A DNA stretch of 64,000 bases from Rhyzopertha dominica (Eukaryota; Arthropoda; Insecta; Coleoptera; Bostrichidae), in assembly GCA_025024175.1 (NCBI GenBank), contig QCXZ01000003.1, positions 55,508,023-55,572,022 on the forward strand. Direction: 5' to 3'. Both the position numbers and the translations under genes were made by a program. Position 1 is the stretch's first letter; each line of letters starts with the position of its first letter. This document shows positions 45,897 through 64,000 of this stretch, in pieces. The notes under the pieces are model-generated. The model searched no databases and was not told the DNA's origin. It saw nothing but the letters and a program-made list of their open reading frames with translations.

Positions 45897-47210
45897 TATG
45901 ACCGTTATGTAACTTATCTCGGGATTATAGACATTTCATTCAATGTTGGTTTTGAGCATGCTAGTGTCTACAAAAGCCCTGCCATTACTGTTAGTTATTG
46001 TTACATAACCATTAAATTGAAATTGAAAGCCTAAACTAAAAACTACCGGGTCAGCATGATGCATGAACTACTGGAGTGTATAGGAGTGTGGAAATAATAA
46101 TGTAATGACATAATAGTCAAACACAATTAGTCGTAATAAGGCAATAAGGGTAAACCAAGGTGTGATAATTTACGATAATTTATTATTATTAATCCTCGTC
46201 GTGTTGGGTCATTATTAGGTCAATTTGACAAATACGATGAGATGTCGCCACATTATTGTTAACCACGGCATACATAAGACGGTATAACAACTTCTTGTCT
46301 AAAACTTGCCTGCTACTGCGCAATACGTCACTCGAATGACAAAGGTGCGGCCTACAAGGCATGGATGTATAAAAGAGGGGATCCAGCTTTTCACATTCTA
46401 AACTGATGCCAACATGTGATCACAGTCTAAGCGTTTATTTATAGAAAACATTGGATCTTCCAGTTGACCAGTTGTGTACGTCCAATGACTAAGCTTTATG
46501 TTCACTGTCACACACTATTTGGACGTTTGCGTGTTTGTTTTTATTTGGTTTTATGATGTGCAAGACGCAGGGAATGATTTCCATATAATTGTTAACGGTA
46601 GCAGTGATAAGATGATCAGGCAGTGTCAAATGTGCAGAAAGATTGATAGATGTTAACCCAATGTTTCATTTCACAGGTATGTAACACCCAAGTAGTATTT
46701 AAGGTTAAGATTCATAGGCGTGCGGTATTTAAATTGCTTATTATGCCGATATTTTACAACACTACTACTGAAAGATGAATTGTTAACTAGTGTATAACAA
46801 AAAAATGAGTTTTATATGTGTGCATAAATCATATTCATACAATATTTTTTTCCTATCTATTATTTTTAGGTTTCCGAAGCATGCTGAAGAATGCAAATTA
46901 CGGCACGCCAATGCCGCGGCAAGAAAACAAAGTTTGTTATTGCGCTAACTTCACGCCATTTAGATGTGGGTTTCACAACAATGCGCTTTCTGTCAATGAG
47001 ATGCGGTATCCCCTCTTTTATACATCCATGCTACAAGGCGCGGCGTAAGCATGCGGTCATGCGACATGAACTACGATGATACCATGATCACTATTAAGAG
47101 CTTTAGTATCCAGATTCTTTGGTATCCAGGCATGCAGTGCTAGTTTGAGCTTTGCATTGTTGTGTAAATAAAATAACAGCAATAGCAGGCTATCGTTACA
47201 CTGTTTAACA
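45897..47210. other. Spacer between FLAD1 and SRP54
   Basis: Contains a pair of inverted 22-bp repeats (46361-46382 and 47008-47029) and otherwise no supported gene. An ORF at 46818-47048 runs into the right arm and is unlikely to be a gene. Confidence 0.4.
46361..47029. repeat. Inverted repeat pair enclosing 625 bp
   Basis: The 22 bases at 46361-46382 (core GGATGTATAAAAGAGGGG) recur exactly on the opposite strand at 47008-47029. The match continues weakly outward through CTACAAGG and GCGGC. It may be the terminal repeats of an old DNA transposon; no ORF or target duplication backs this. Confidence 0.45.
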
Positions 47211-47390
47211 ATGACGGACTGCGCAGTTGGGGAGTGTGGAAATTATTATAGAAAAACTAAAGGAAGCTATATCCGCAATGTTAGATTTCCTAAAAAATGA
47301 CTATATACGTAAACAATGGCTTTTTGCTTGCAACCGAGATGATATGGTAAATGTAAAATTTGGTAAATACGTAAATTATATAGACTGAAG
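47211..47390 (+). pseudogene. Broken THAP-type zinc-finger fragment
   Basis: The ATG at 47211 opens MTDCAVGECGNYYRKTKGSY followed by RNVRFPK, the start of a THAP DNA-binding domain (C-x(2-4)-C, then a PhxFP-like block). A stop follows within the A-run at about 47294-47299. Another frame then continues with YIRKQWLFACNRDD, the expected Trp-containing part. The second zinc-ligand pair is not found. It may be a relic of a P-element-like transposase or of a THAP gene. Confidence 0.5.
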
Positions 47391-47399
47391 CTTTTATTT

Positions 47400-54840
<7,441 letters not shown>

Positions 54841-54951
54841 CGGAGGGAATGCAAATTTTTTAGATGGGTTTGTTTCTAAGTCTTCAATAACTATATTTTG
54901 GATGCAATGATTTGTAATTTATGACGTTACATATGTAATGTTGCTATATGA

Positions 54952-54957
54952 AATAAA
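54952..54957 (+). terminator. SRP54 polyadenylation signal
   Basis: AATAAA 112 bp after the SRP54 stop codon in the sense orientation. Confidence 0.6.
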
Positions 54958-55216
54958 TGTACATCTTTTCTTACATGTATTAAAATATTATTTATAATTG
55001 CTACACAAATGCAAATAAGAAATACAGTGTTTGCTTAACGCAAACTTGTTTATAGCAAACCAATCTAAAAAGTATGAACCAAGGTATCATTAACCCGTGT
55101 TAAATTATTCGCAAATAACAAACCTGTTATAATGAACTTTCATATAAAGCGAACCCAAAATTTTTGGTATATACAAGGTGTCCTCGAAATACACTGGCAA
55201 CGTTTGACAGGTGAAA

Positions 55217-55480
55217 GAAAATGCGATTCTGGAAAGAAAACCTAATGCTTATCTGAAGAAGATTTAACTAGATCCGAAAGTATTCTTAAAACAAATATAT
55301 TTAATATTTTTTACTGGAATAATTGCTAACTGAAATGTACACTTTCAGGTTATCTTTAATCTCCACTGTTGAGGCCAAATTGTACCTCTCAATTTAAAAA
55401 TATTAAATATATTTGTTTGAAGAATACTTTAGGATCTAGTTAAATCTTTAGATAAGCATTAAATTTTCTTTAAATATTCC
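55217..55480. repeat. Hairpin repeat with about 75-bp arms
   Basis: The left arm (about 55228-55312, containing TAATGCTTATCT and TTTAACTAGATCC) is the complement of the right arm (about 55392-55475), with an 80-bp loop. ACAAGGTGTCC just outside (55174) looks like a transposon terminus, so this may be the core of a small foldback MITE. Confidence 0.6.
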
Positions 55481-56980
55481 ATAGTTTTTCGGTGATGCTG
55501 TAATTTGTAAAAATGGGTGATTCCCATTCAACGTTAGTTTGAATAGCTTTTTCTGTCAGTAGAATCCTAGCAAAGCCAAGCAGCAAAGTAAGGGATGATA
55601 AAAGCCAAAATGGCGGAGGGGCATACCTCCCTTTGTGGAGCTTTACCTCTTGATAGTTCTGTCTTTGACTTGGGCTCCTGATTGCTTTTATACTTTTGAA
55701 TTCATTGAACAGTGTGTTCCCAGATTGAATTTATGACACAAAGAAAATTTGATTTTGCTTTAAAACTGCAAAGGAAAAATATTTTTTGCTGATTCTGAAT
55801 CCAAAAAATTTGTAATTAACACTTCATTATTCTGGTTTAGTGGAAAAAATTTAATTTTTGTCTTGATTAATTTGAACATTGTTTTTATGATCTAGGTTTA
55901 CTTTTGTAAATGTTTACAAAAAGTAGACTTTCAAACAGAGAATTTATTTGATTCAATGTTATGGTGCAGGTGAGCAGTTATCATTCTGATATTGAAAAGT
56001 TAAATGAAAAATTTCCAAATTATCGTTTCTTATATGGGGGTCTAAAAAAACTGATAAAAAAGCTTTTAACAACCAGGTCTGTTAAAAATTTAAATAAACT
56101 TGCAAGATGAAGACGCTGCTATTCTTTTAGTGAGGCATTCTGTGCAGGACCACCCAAATACCTCACTAAAGAGTAGGCCTTTTCGACTGTTTATAGTAAG
56201 TCCAACATTCAAAGAATTTTGAAAGAGAATTTACCTGTACAAACCTTTTTAGGCAAACTTATCTTAGTCCAAAAGTTGATGAGGGGGAGCTCCATCGTGC
56301 ATAAACCACATATCTCGGCGAAGTTGTAGAGGTAAATCTTATAACAATTCTGATGATGTACATATACTTCCCCCATTAATCTTCTTCGTAGGATTACAGG
56401 ACACATTAATTTTAAATTGTTCTTGATTGTATGTGGATTTTCTTTACCTATTAATGAGTATTGTTGACTTTTGGCGAAGCTTATTTAACAAGAATAGATA
56501 ATACATAATCCATAAGCGTTAAAATCTGACGTACTTTGGTATGCTAATGCCATCTGTTATGAGAAGCTGAATTAAATTTTTGCAGTATGTTTTGACTTCC
56601 TTTTTACAGTAGTAAGTTGGGCTACCAGAGTTCTAGGTATCTTGATTATTACGAAGTCCAAAATCAAGAGGAAACTGACATTTTTTTTTACTGGGACAGA
56701 ATAATTAAGTATTAATACAGATGTGCTGGTTTCAGTGCAAGCATAAAATGTTTTTATGTTTCAGTTTTGGTTTAACATCATAGACAAAAACTTTTTTCCT
56801 CTTGTAAAACTTCGGGAGAAATCCGTTAGTGTAGAAGGAAGTTATGTTGATAAAAATTGTTCAAATTCAGTGTCTTCTTTCATAGTTAGGTAGATTTCTT
56901 TCTAAATTGCTAATATATCTCATAAACTTTCTTGTAATCGAGCGTTCATCGTTTCACCTCTCTTCTGTTCAATAAAGGCA

Positions 56981-56982
<2 letters not shown>

Positions 56983-57013
<31 letters not shown>
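56983..57013. repeat. ATT trinucleotide microsatellite
   Basis: About ten uninterrupted TTA units in the SRP54-DIP2 spacer. Confidence 0.85.
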
Positions 57014-57247
57014 GTTTTTGCGAGTTAATAATTTATGTGGTGTATTAGAAAAAAAACAGCTCAGTAGCTTCAGAAAAAAGTCATCATTTTCTGAAACTGA
57101 ATTTAATATTAGCTTATTATTTGTTTCCCCTAAGATGAGTTTGGCAGCTGTCATTTTTAGGTGCCCGCTAGCCGGCCGAATTTCTCCCATTAATTTAAGT
57201 ACCATGCAGATGAAATAAGGTAAACATTAGTTTGTTATAAAGGTACA

Positions 57248-57253
57248 TTTATT
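57248..57253 (-). terminator. Possible DIP2 polyadenylation signal
   Basis: AATAAA on the minus strand about 740 bp after the DIP2 stop codon. Other AT-rich candidates exist nearby, so the true 3' end is uncertain. Confidence 0.3.
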
Positions 57254-57989
57254 TGCAACTGTTCCACAATGTAATTTTTAATTTACAGAACAATCTTACT
57301 ATAACAGAAGGTATTCAAATACAGTAATCGTCAATGCTAGTATGAAATATTTACATGTAAAAAACATCTATTGTCAAAGTTTGTATAAACATGGGATTTG
57401 TGCAGTATATCATTGTTATTAAACACAAGAAGCAAACTTTAGTTGAGCACAAGACTTCAGGTAACCGAAAAAGTGTGAAGAAATAGAGAAACTTCATGAA
57501 ACAAACATGTAGAATTAGACTAGAGTAACATATGCTTACAATAATGGACAATAATGCACAAAAACGGCCTGCTAGTCTTAAACTCCATCGTACAGAAATA
57601 TACGACAGCATCAAATGGAATCCACAGACTGCAAAGACAACGGCCATGATAATGCATAAATATTAAATAATACTTAATCACAAAAGGTAAATAAAAAAGA
57701 ATAAACAAAAATAAAGATACAAAAATCACATTTCCTTTCGAATATTGCAACCAAACACAACATTTTGCTGTACAACCATTTTAAATCGATTATAACTATA
57801 CATTAGAGCCATTCAGAATTAGAATATTTACACCTACCAGCTAAGAGGTGAAAACCTGTTTTCTGCGCTTGAGCCCGAAGATTTTGTCCTATTGAACTAT
57901 AAAATATGCTAATACAAGTAAATCACGAATTCATGGCAGATATGCTTATACAAAGTAAACATACACGCTTTAGCTATATAAATAATGTA

Positions 57990-60900
57990 TTACATGTTGT
58001 AAGCGACGTAGATGGGGTCCAACTGGTCGGCCAGAAAGCCGTCGCGAAGGTGCATACGCTGTTTCTCGCCTCGGGAATTTATGGGAACTACGCCGGGATC
58101 TACTACGACCACTACTCCTACGATCAGGTGATGCTCCTCCAATACTGTGTTTGTTACTAATGGGACCAGGTCGAGGGCCTCACTTTCATTACCATCTAGC
58201 TCTACTACCACTACCAAAAGGTTTGTCCATGTAAATACAGCACTGAAATGAAGGTTTTGACATCAGTTCTAACAATGAATTGATGAATTCGAACTGTACG
58301 TTCAAAACAAGAATATTGCCAAAGTAGATACATAGGCATGAAGGTTACTAATAGGAACTGACTAACTAGCATTAATTTTAGCATCAGAAGGAAATTCCCA
58401 CCTCTACTCTCAGGGAAAATCTCATTAAACAAGTTCTTACCTGTAACCTGTTCACACTATCCATGTAACATAAATAAATTTTCAATAATTTAGGTTGAAT
58501 AACTCTTTTCATTCGTCATTNTAAGCTTGTTTGACAAACAAACACCAAGAGCTATAATACACTGCACCAGTGTGAGTAGATGTAGCTCATTTTGCTGCTG
58601 TAGTCGAAATCCTGGATCCAAGCAAACCAAGTTATTGTCACATGTGCATAAGGCAGCTCAGTGTTCAGTCCAATTTTGTAGTTTTAGAACACATTCAACA
58701 TACTCAAAATGAGTAGCTTACACTCCTTCACTTTACTTAGCAAGTACTACCAAAATTACCTTTAGTTAAAATGTATTGTTGCAAAGATTAATCTTCAATA
58801 AGTGCGTGTGTAGAATATTACAATTTACACTTACTCAAACATACATGGTAACACTTAATTTTGCTCCGAACATTGAGACCTCCTTACACACACCATACGG
58901 CTACTCAGTTTGTTTGGAATCCAGGACCTTAAGTACCTCAGAAAAATCGCCGTCTCCTTCGTCAGCACTAATACAGTGTATGTATATATATATTAATGTG
59001 AAATATCATGGTGTACCATGGCCACTTATTGGAAAAACAATATTTTTTTGAGAAAAACATTTATTTTGAAAACATTAGGATTTAGGTGTAGGGAAGTGAT
59101 ACACTATTTGAAAGTATATTAAGTCAGCCATGGTTTCCACTTTTTACAATGTTTCAAAGGAATGTATCTCATCATTGCACATTGAGTCAATTTATTGATG
59201 AGGTTCAAAATCGTAAAGCTTCATCATTTTAGCAATAAAATTTCAATTCTCTGCAATTTTAAATTTAAAGTTACAGGACCAATCCGATTAAGTGGGCTGT
59301 ATTAATCGATTTAAATATTATTACTGTGCTAGAAGCATTAATTGAATAGACTGACAGGTTTCATCAGTTTTTTAATTTCTACTACTCGTTTACATTCTAA
59401 TTGTTTTTCTACTAGGCAACAAAATGTCAGTATGTAGTTGGCCAAGTTTAAACAAAAATAAGGAAATATTCGAACAGTTACGAACGTGGAAGTGGAGTGG
59501 AGTTTAGTTCAGAATACATTATAACATTAATTACTAAATACCTATGTTACATGATTTGCAAAATTTAGAAATTATGTAGTGCCCCCTAAAAGTGATTCTA
59601 CAAAATTGAAAATAATTTCTTGGTTAAAGTAACTTTTGTCCTCAAAGCTTTAGTATACGAGACAAGGCAATCACCCTATTAATTGCTGATCCTGTACAAT
59701 AGCAGTAGAAGCATAAATATACATTTTATTGACAATGTCCATATTAGATGATGCAGTAAGAGTTGAAATAGGAGCAAATTTATCGGTGTGTAAAAAAAAA
59801 AATCTGTACATATTTTTTTTATGCTTTTTTTATTAAAACATAATAGACTGTGAAAACCTGTGTTACGGTTTGAAGGTTGAGACATTTCTCGTGTCAGTTT
59901 GAGCTATCTCAAAACACAATTTCTTGAAGTAGAATAAACCAGTTGAAGGAAAGTGATTGACGTCGAGTAATTGGCGAATTTTACGAGGACCATATTATAC
60001 AAGGGAAATGTTTCACTGTAAAACATTTTTGTGAAATGGGGATTTCACGACAAACAGTGTAAGACATTATTAAAAGAGTAAGCAAACGAAAATCGCTGGA
60101 CCGCTGCCGGGAAGTGGAATTCAGAAGCTATTGGTAAGGTCAGACAGTCATTAAAAAAACTAGGTTGAAAATGTAAAATATCACATTCATATGTGAGAAA
60201 TATTCTTAAAGCAAAAAATAAGACTCTTAGAAAACGAAAATCTGCATCCAAATATAGCCAAAAGCAGTTAGAAGAGCAAAGAAGCAAACTGAGAAAATTG
60301 CATGAAACTTATTGGAAATCGACAATGAGTCTTATTTCACGCAAGATGGCAGTTATGCAGCGGGAAACAACACCCACTATTTTAAGCAGGGTAATGAACG
60401 TCATGCCAACTTTCAGAAAGTTTTAGTATGGTTAGCATTCAATTCAAAGGGAAGGTCCACTCCATATATAGTGCCTTCAGGACTAAGTATCAATCAAAAT
60501 GTGTATGCCAATGAATGCGTTAAAGAAAGACTAGTTCCCTTCATCAAAAAATTTCATAATAACGGCAAATATATTTTTTTGGCCAGACATGATAACAGTC
60601 CATTTTGGCACTCAAACAATTGGGTATTTGTCATGTATTTATATTTTATTAAATTGCATATTAATAGGTAGCATCTAATGCACAAAACAGCTGTGATACC
60701 TTATAAATTCGAAAAAATGGATTGTAAGGTGTATTTTTAATATTAAAAATGTGAATATTTAAAGGGACCGCCAAAACGCGAACATATTGGCCGTGACGTC
60801 AGCCTCAGCCCGTCAATTTATCAGTTTGTTGTTTGCGTTCATTTTGTGACAAGCGAATTAAAATACGCCAACAAAAAGTGAAATAATTATGAGTTATGAC

Positions 60901-63129
60901 TTCTGAAGGCATGTTCATTGTTATGAAATTTATGGACAGCGACGAGCGGTTCAACATGGCGGAGATGAGGAACGTAAAAGCAACAGCATAATTGAACTTT
61001 TTATCAAATTAAAGTAGCATTGATAATTTGATAACAGTGGGTTGTTGGAAACATACTATTTGTAAACATAAAATTATAAGAATCAAAAATCTACCCTAAA
61101 CTTGACATTTATTTTAGAGGTCAGAATAAATATAAATTGCCATTTATTTTCGGGGCTCTTGCGCCCTGTTTCTGGTCTGGCTAACAGTCGAATATATGGG
61201 GAACAATGTCGTTCTTTATTATAACATTTCCCTCTATCAATTTAAAACACGTATAATTTTTCATATCCTTTTCAAGCTATAACAAAATGGAAACTGAATG
61301 GTAAACACTTATAACCCCAAAAAGAATAATAAAGCTTACAGTAAGAACTAAGATAATCTTCACAACAGAAAAACAAACTTTGTGATTTCGGCATATCATG
61401 TCTAGGGGTCTTAAACAACTTTTTCATATGTTGATAATCTCGAGGAATGGTTGCAAAAATTTTGTTAGCTGTACTGACTGAAGTACTTTTATAACCATGT
61501 ATATAAGAACACTTGTTTTGTTTTCCATATATAATAGATGCTTGTAAAACTACACAAATCACTTTTTGGTGCGACCTCTTACATCGTCCTTTCAATAAAC
61601 ACCACACAAAAGCTTTTCCAATACAAGAATGATACTACACCATTAAACAGCACGCTCCTTGGTAATGTTTACATGACACTTGACGTCACGAGTTGGATAA
61701 CCTTGGATAGAAGCGTTTTGGCAGTGACTCCTAAGATTCGAATTTCAGACCTAAAATTCTCTACCTACAAATATTTTTTTGTCTTTTTTTAACATGACAT
61801 ACAATATATATGCACTTCAAGATTCATTTTACGTAATTTTCAAAAAAAGTGATAATACCCAATTGAGACTTTTCACCAAGAGCATATAAAATATATTCTG
61901 CTTGTAGATAATGTTCCTAATGTATGTCAATTGAGACCGATTGAGAGATTTTGGACACTACTAAAACAAAAGTTATATGACGGAGGATGGGAAGCAAAAA
62001 CAAATAATGAAGAGAACTACGGTGAAGAATTCTTACAACAGTGAGATTAGTGGGGGATTATGTTCTAAAATGATTAATCTTTTTGTAAATGCCATTTCTA
62101 ATCAGTTTCCTTTCCTAACCAGTAGTTTAAGAACTAAGCTTATTGCATTTGTATGTATTTTTTGTTTACACACCCTTATTATGAATTATTTTTACTGGTA
62201 CTTACCACTCAGCAATCTTCTTGTGACATCTCAGAACACTATTTTCAATATCAATCGGATGATATCTCATTCCTCTTAGCATAATTGTTTCATCCAGTGC
62301 CCCAACCACGAAGACAGCATCGTGCAGCTCAGGGGAATCGCCCAAAACTTGTTGCGACATAAGAGAATCCGTGTCGCTGTCTCTCTGACTCAATATGGTC
62401 TCTTCGGTGGCCGAGGGCTGTGTTCCCTCTGTTCTCCTCAAGAATCCAAGATATCCCGTCCTCGCGTAAACCTCTCCAGTATTTCCTGTCACGAGTCTTG
62501 CATTGAAATGATCGGCGTAGTCGTTCTCATCTCCAAAGATAGTGAAATAACCACTGGCCGAGTGACCGCTCTGCACCCAAATTTCACCTAAATGTGAATC
62601 GCCACATTGTCCCTTCGTTTCCGGGTTGGCGATGATAACTTTAACTCCTGGCAGTAACTTTCCACTCTCCATCAGGCACAGACTGTGGGGACTACCGCGT
62701 TCCACCAGGCTGACCCTGTCGTTCCTGAGCGCCCTTAAATCTACATATACGCAAGAGGGTTCCGGACTAGAAGCACCTTGTAGACAGATAGCGACGTTAA
62801 CGCGGCACCCAAACGAGGTCGACACTGCACGTGGGCTCAGTCCTAAAGCGCTGAAGAGCTTCGAGAAACTCGTCGTTAGGTTGATGCGAGGCCTTTCTTC
62901 CGCGACCACTACACATGTTCTTACACAAGCCAAGTTTACACCACGGGATTTCAATTGATTTACGGATGAACCGAGGCCTTTGGTGCACAGTTCCATGACG
63001 CCATAGGAGCAGAAGGTATCACGAACCTTGGATTGACTGACGGCCGTTAGCCAGAGCGCTGGGTTGACCTCTACCTCAGATGGTGGGATAAGGATGGAAT
63101 GATGGCCTGAGTAGATGCTACTGAGGCAC
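57990..63129 (-). CDS. DIP2: Disco-interacting protein 2 (last two exons)
   Basis: DIP2 proteins carry a DMAP1-binding domain and two tandem adenylate-forming (fatty acyl-AMP ligase-like) domains and act in axon patterning and lipid homeostasis. Visible exons are 62206-63129 and 57990-58242, joined in phase (split Cys codon); upstream exons lie beyond position 64000. The long exon covers most of the second AMP-binding domain: YSGHHSILIPPSEVE, KVRDTFCSYGVMELCTKGLG, SFGCRVNVAICLQG, VERGSPHSLCLMESGKLLPG, DSHLGEIWVQSGH and ARTGYLGFLRR. The last exon has VVVVELDGNESEALDLVP and ends LADQLDPIYVAYNM, the highly conserved DIP2 C-terminus. A Ser/Thr/Glu-rich insert of about 25 residues follows GFLRRTE; the vertebrate protein is shorter there as I recall. 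The intron between the exons (58243-62205) is full of mobile elements. Confidence 0.95.
58243..59283 (-). other. DIP2 intron, repeat-poor part
   Basis: No coding or repeat structure recognised; one ambiguous base near 58521. Confidence 0.4.
59284..59476 (-). repeat. Diverged solo LTR of the BEL family
   Basis: On the minus strand it begins TGTTCGAATATTTCCTTA and contains TGACATTTTGTTGCC and TCTATTCAATTAATGCTTCT, matching the LTR at 34975-35180 in the same order over its length with many substitutions and small indels. The next bases inward are TTGGTCCT, like the start of that element's primer site, but no internal sequence follows. It is an older insertion of the same or a sister family. Confidence 0.85.
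59900..62060 (+). pseudogene. IS630/mariner-like transposase relic, interrupted
   Basis: Plus-strand pieces in order: an N-terminal helix-turn-helix region (about 59960-60240; FTVKHFCEMGISRQTV, then KYSQKQLEEQRSKLRKLHETYW); a catalytic-core piece (60312-60630; NESYFTQDG, VLVWLAFNSKGRS, VPSGLSINQNVYANEC, VKERLVPFIKKFHNNGKYIF); and, after a gap of about 1.2 kb, a C-terminal piece (about 61905-62050; QLRPIERFWTLLKQKLYD, then GGWEAK). The second catalytic Asp region is altered (FLARHDNSPFW) and several frame changes occur. The copy is dead, and lies in a DIP2 intron. Confidence 0.75.
60764..61731. mobile_element. Candidate element inserted into the transposase relic
   Basis: GGGACCGCCAAAACGC at 60764 is mirrored by GCGTTTTGGCAGTGACTCC ending at 61731. 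GTGACGTCA near 60792 pairs with TGACGTCAC near 61681. The roughly 970 bp between them separate the core and C-terminal parts of the surrounding transposase, as expected for a nested insertion. No target duplication was confirmed and the inverted repeats are imperfect. Confidence 0.5.
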
Positions 63130-64000
63130 CTTAAAGAGAAAAAAATAAATAAGCAATATGTTTCCAGAAATAGAATTGCAAAACCCGTTAAATATAGTAC
63201 TTGATATGAGACTGTTATTGTCCAGCAATCAGGAGAAGAGTACATTGCATCGTGGTTCGATGTGCCCGAAGGAATGATGGGTCCGCATATTTATATTTAC
63301 AAAAGCAAATGCCGGTGACAACAGCTGCCTAGCTGACACTTAAAACTGGCAATAGCAGTCCCACAATACTCAAGTAGTGGCTGTTAATTATATATTATCA
63401 AATAAATGCTGTAAGACGCAATAGCCACAGATTATGTAAAATAAAACAAATTTTAAAAAATTTTTACTTTAATATATAATCTGTAGAAATCATTTGAAAT
63501 AGGAAAGCAGAAAACAGGTAAATGGCTAAATTACCTTGTAGCAAAAGTGTCTCATGAATAGTAAATAGGTAATATGATAAGCAGCAAAAAAGGACAAGTA
63601 ACTGATAAAAGAGTTGTTAACAGGCAACATCTTTTAAATATAGCTCCGAAGCACTACTAATAAAATCTAAATAAAATTGATGTCTACAAAATGTAATTTT
63701 TGCATTTCAGAGAACGCAAGCAAAATGTTAATTGTAGTGTCTCATTTATGACAAATTTATAGGAGAACATTAATTATACATGGAGTTTTCAATACTTTTT
63801 TACCAGTTGCTAATGCTCGCTTATTCTAGTCACATATGACATATCTATAAAGTAATAAATTCTTAGTACATAGACTAATAATTATTAATGTGCCATATGC
63901 AACATTTTCAGAAATTTGACTGCCTACTAGACAGTAGTAAAATTAAAAATTGCAACTACAGTTTTTAGTAAGCGTAAGTCAACTCCAAAGTTTCACTTAA
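63130..64000 (-). other. DIP2 intron to the window end
   Basis: AT-rich; no upstream DIP2 exon recognised before the window ends. Confidence 0.45.

Larger units (their letters stand above)
54841..57224. other. Convergent spacer between SRP54 and DIP2
   Basis: Holds the SRP54 3' UTR with a poly(A) signal at 54952, a hairpin element at about 55170-55490 and an ATT microsatellite at 56983. Otherwise AT-rich with no supported gene. Confidence 0.5.

Noticed and set aside
46818..47079. Two overlapping ORFs of 76 and 62 codons
   Set aside because: They run into the inverted repeat at 47008-47029 and show no protein family features.
62322..62958. Plus-strand ORFs of 89 and 110 codons across the DIP2 exon
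   Set aside because: Antisense shadows of a strongly conserved exon on the minus strand.

Overview
This is AT-rich eukaryotic DNA with short spliced exons, GT-AG introns and many transposon remains. The protein families (an invertebrate-type UV opsin, an axonemal dynein heavy chain, DIP2, SRP54, FLAD1 and GFOD) and the BEL/Pao and IS630/mariner elements point to an insect. A beetle is plausible but not proven by the sequence. No bacterial-style operons, CRISPR arrays or rRNA genes are visible, and I recognised no tRNA gene.

Layout. (1) 2670-19613, minus strand: 5' part of a DNAH6-type axonemal dynein heavy chain, 25 exons from a GC-rich first exon to AAA2. The rest of the gene lies left of position 1. 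Its introns hold a hAT-like MITE (about 5.0-5.3 kb), a LINE relic (7.2-8.5 kb), a 1-kb foldback (13.6-14.6 kb) and a decayed mariner-like transposon (17.7-19.3 kb). (2) 20.0-22.8 kb, plus: a 5'-truncated, frameshifted non-LTR retrotransposon. (3) 24.2-25.3 kb: an asymmetric foldback element, one forward unit facing three reverse units. (4) 25885-29047, minus: a complete six-exon UV opsin with a readable core promoter and paired homeodomain-like palindromes. (5) 30563-31756, minus: intronless GFOD-type oxidoreductase. (6) 34975-41139, plus: a full-length BEL/Pao LTR retrotransposon with matching 206-bp LTRs, a 5-bp target duplication and a Tyr-tRNA primer site. (7) 42272-44948, minus: FAD synthase (FLAD1), three exons. 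(8) 45150-45888: a GC-rich foldback element with an 8-bp target duplication. (9) 47678-54840, plus: complete SRP54, seven exons. (10) 57990-63129 and beyond, minus: the last two exons of DIP2, whose intervening intron holds a diverged LTR of the same BEL family and a mariner-like relic that itself appears to have been inserted into.

The host genes are functionally unrelated (cilia, vision, flavin metabolism, protein targeting, lipid/acyl-AMP biology). They share no operon or pathway; they are neighbours separated and inflated by mobile DNA. FLAD1 and SRP54 are divergent; SRP54 and DIP2 are convergent.

Gene models come from manual splicing. Reading phase was checked across every junction of the dynein, opsin, FLAD1 and SRP54 models and across the one DIP2 junction. 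Family names rest on remembered motifs, not on database searches.
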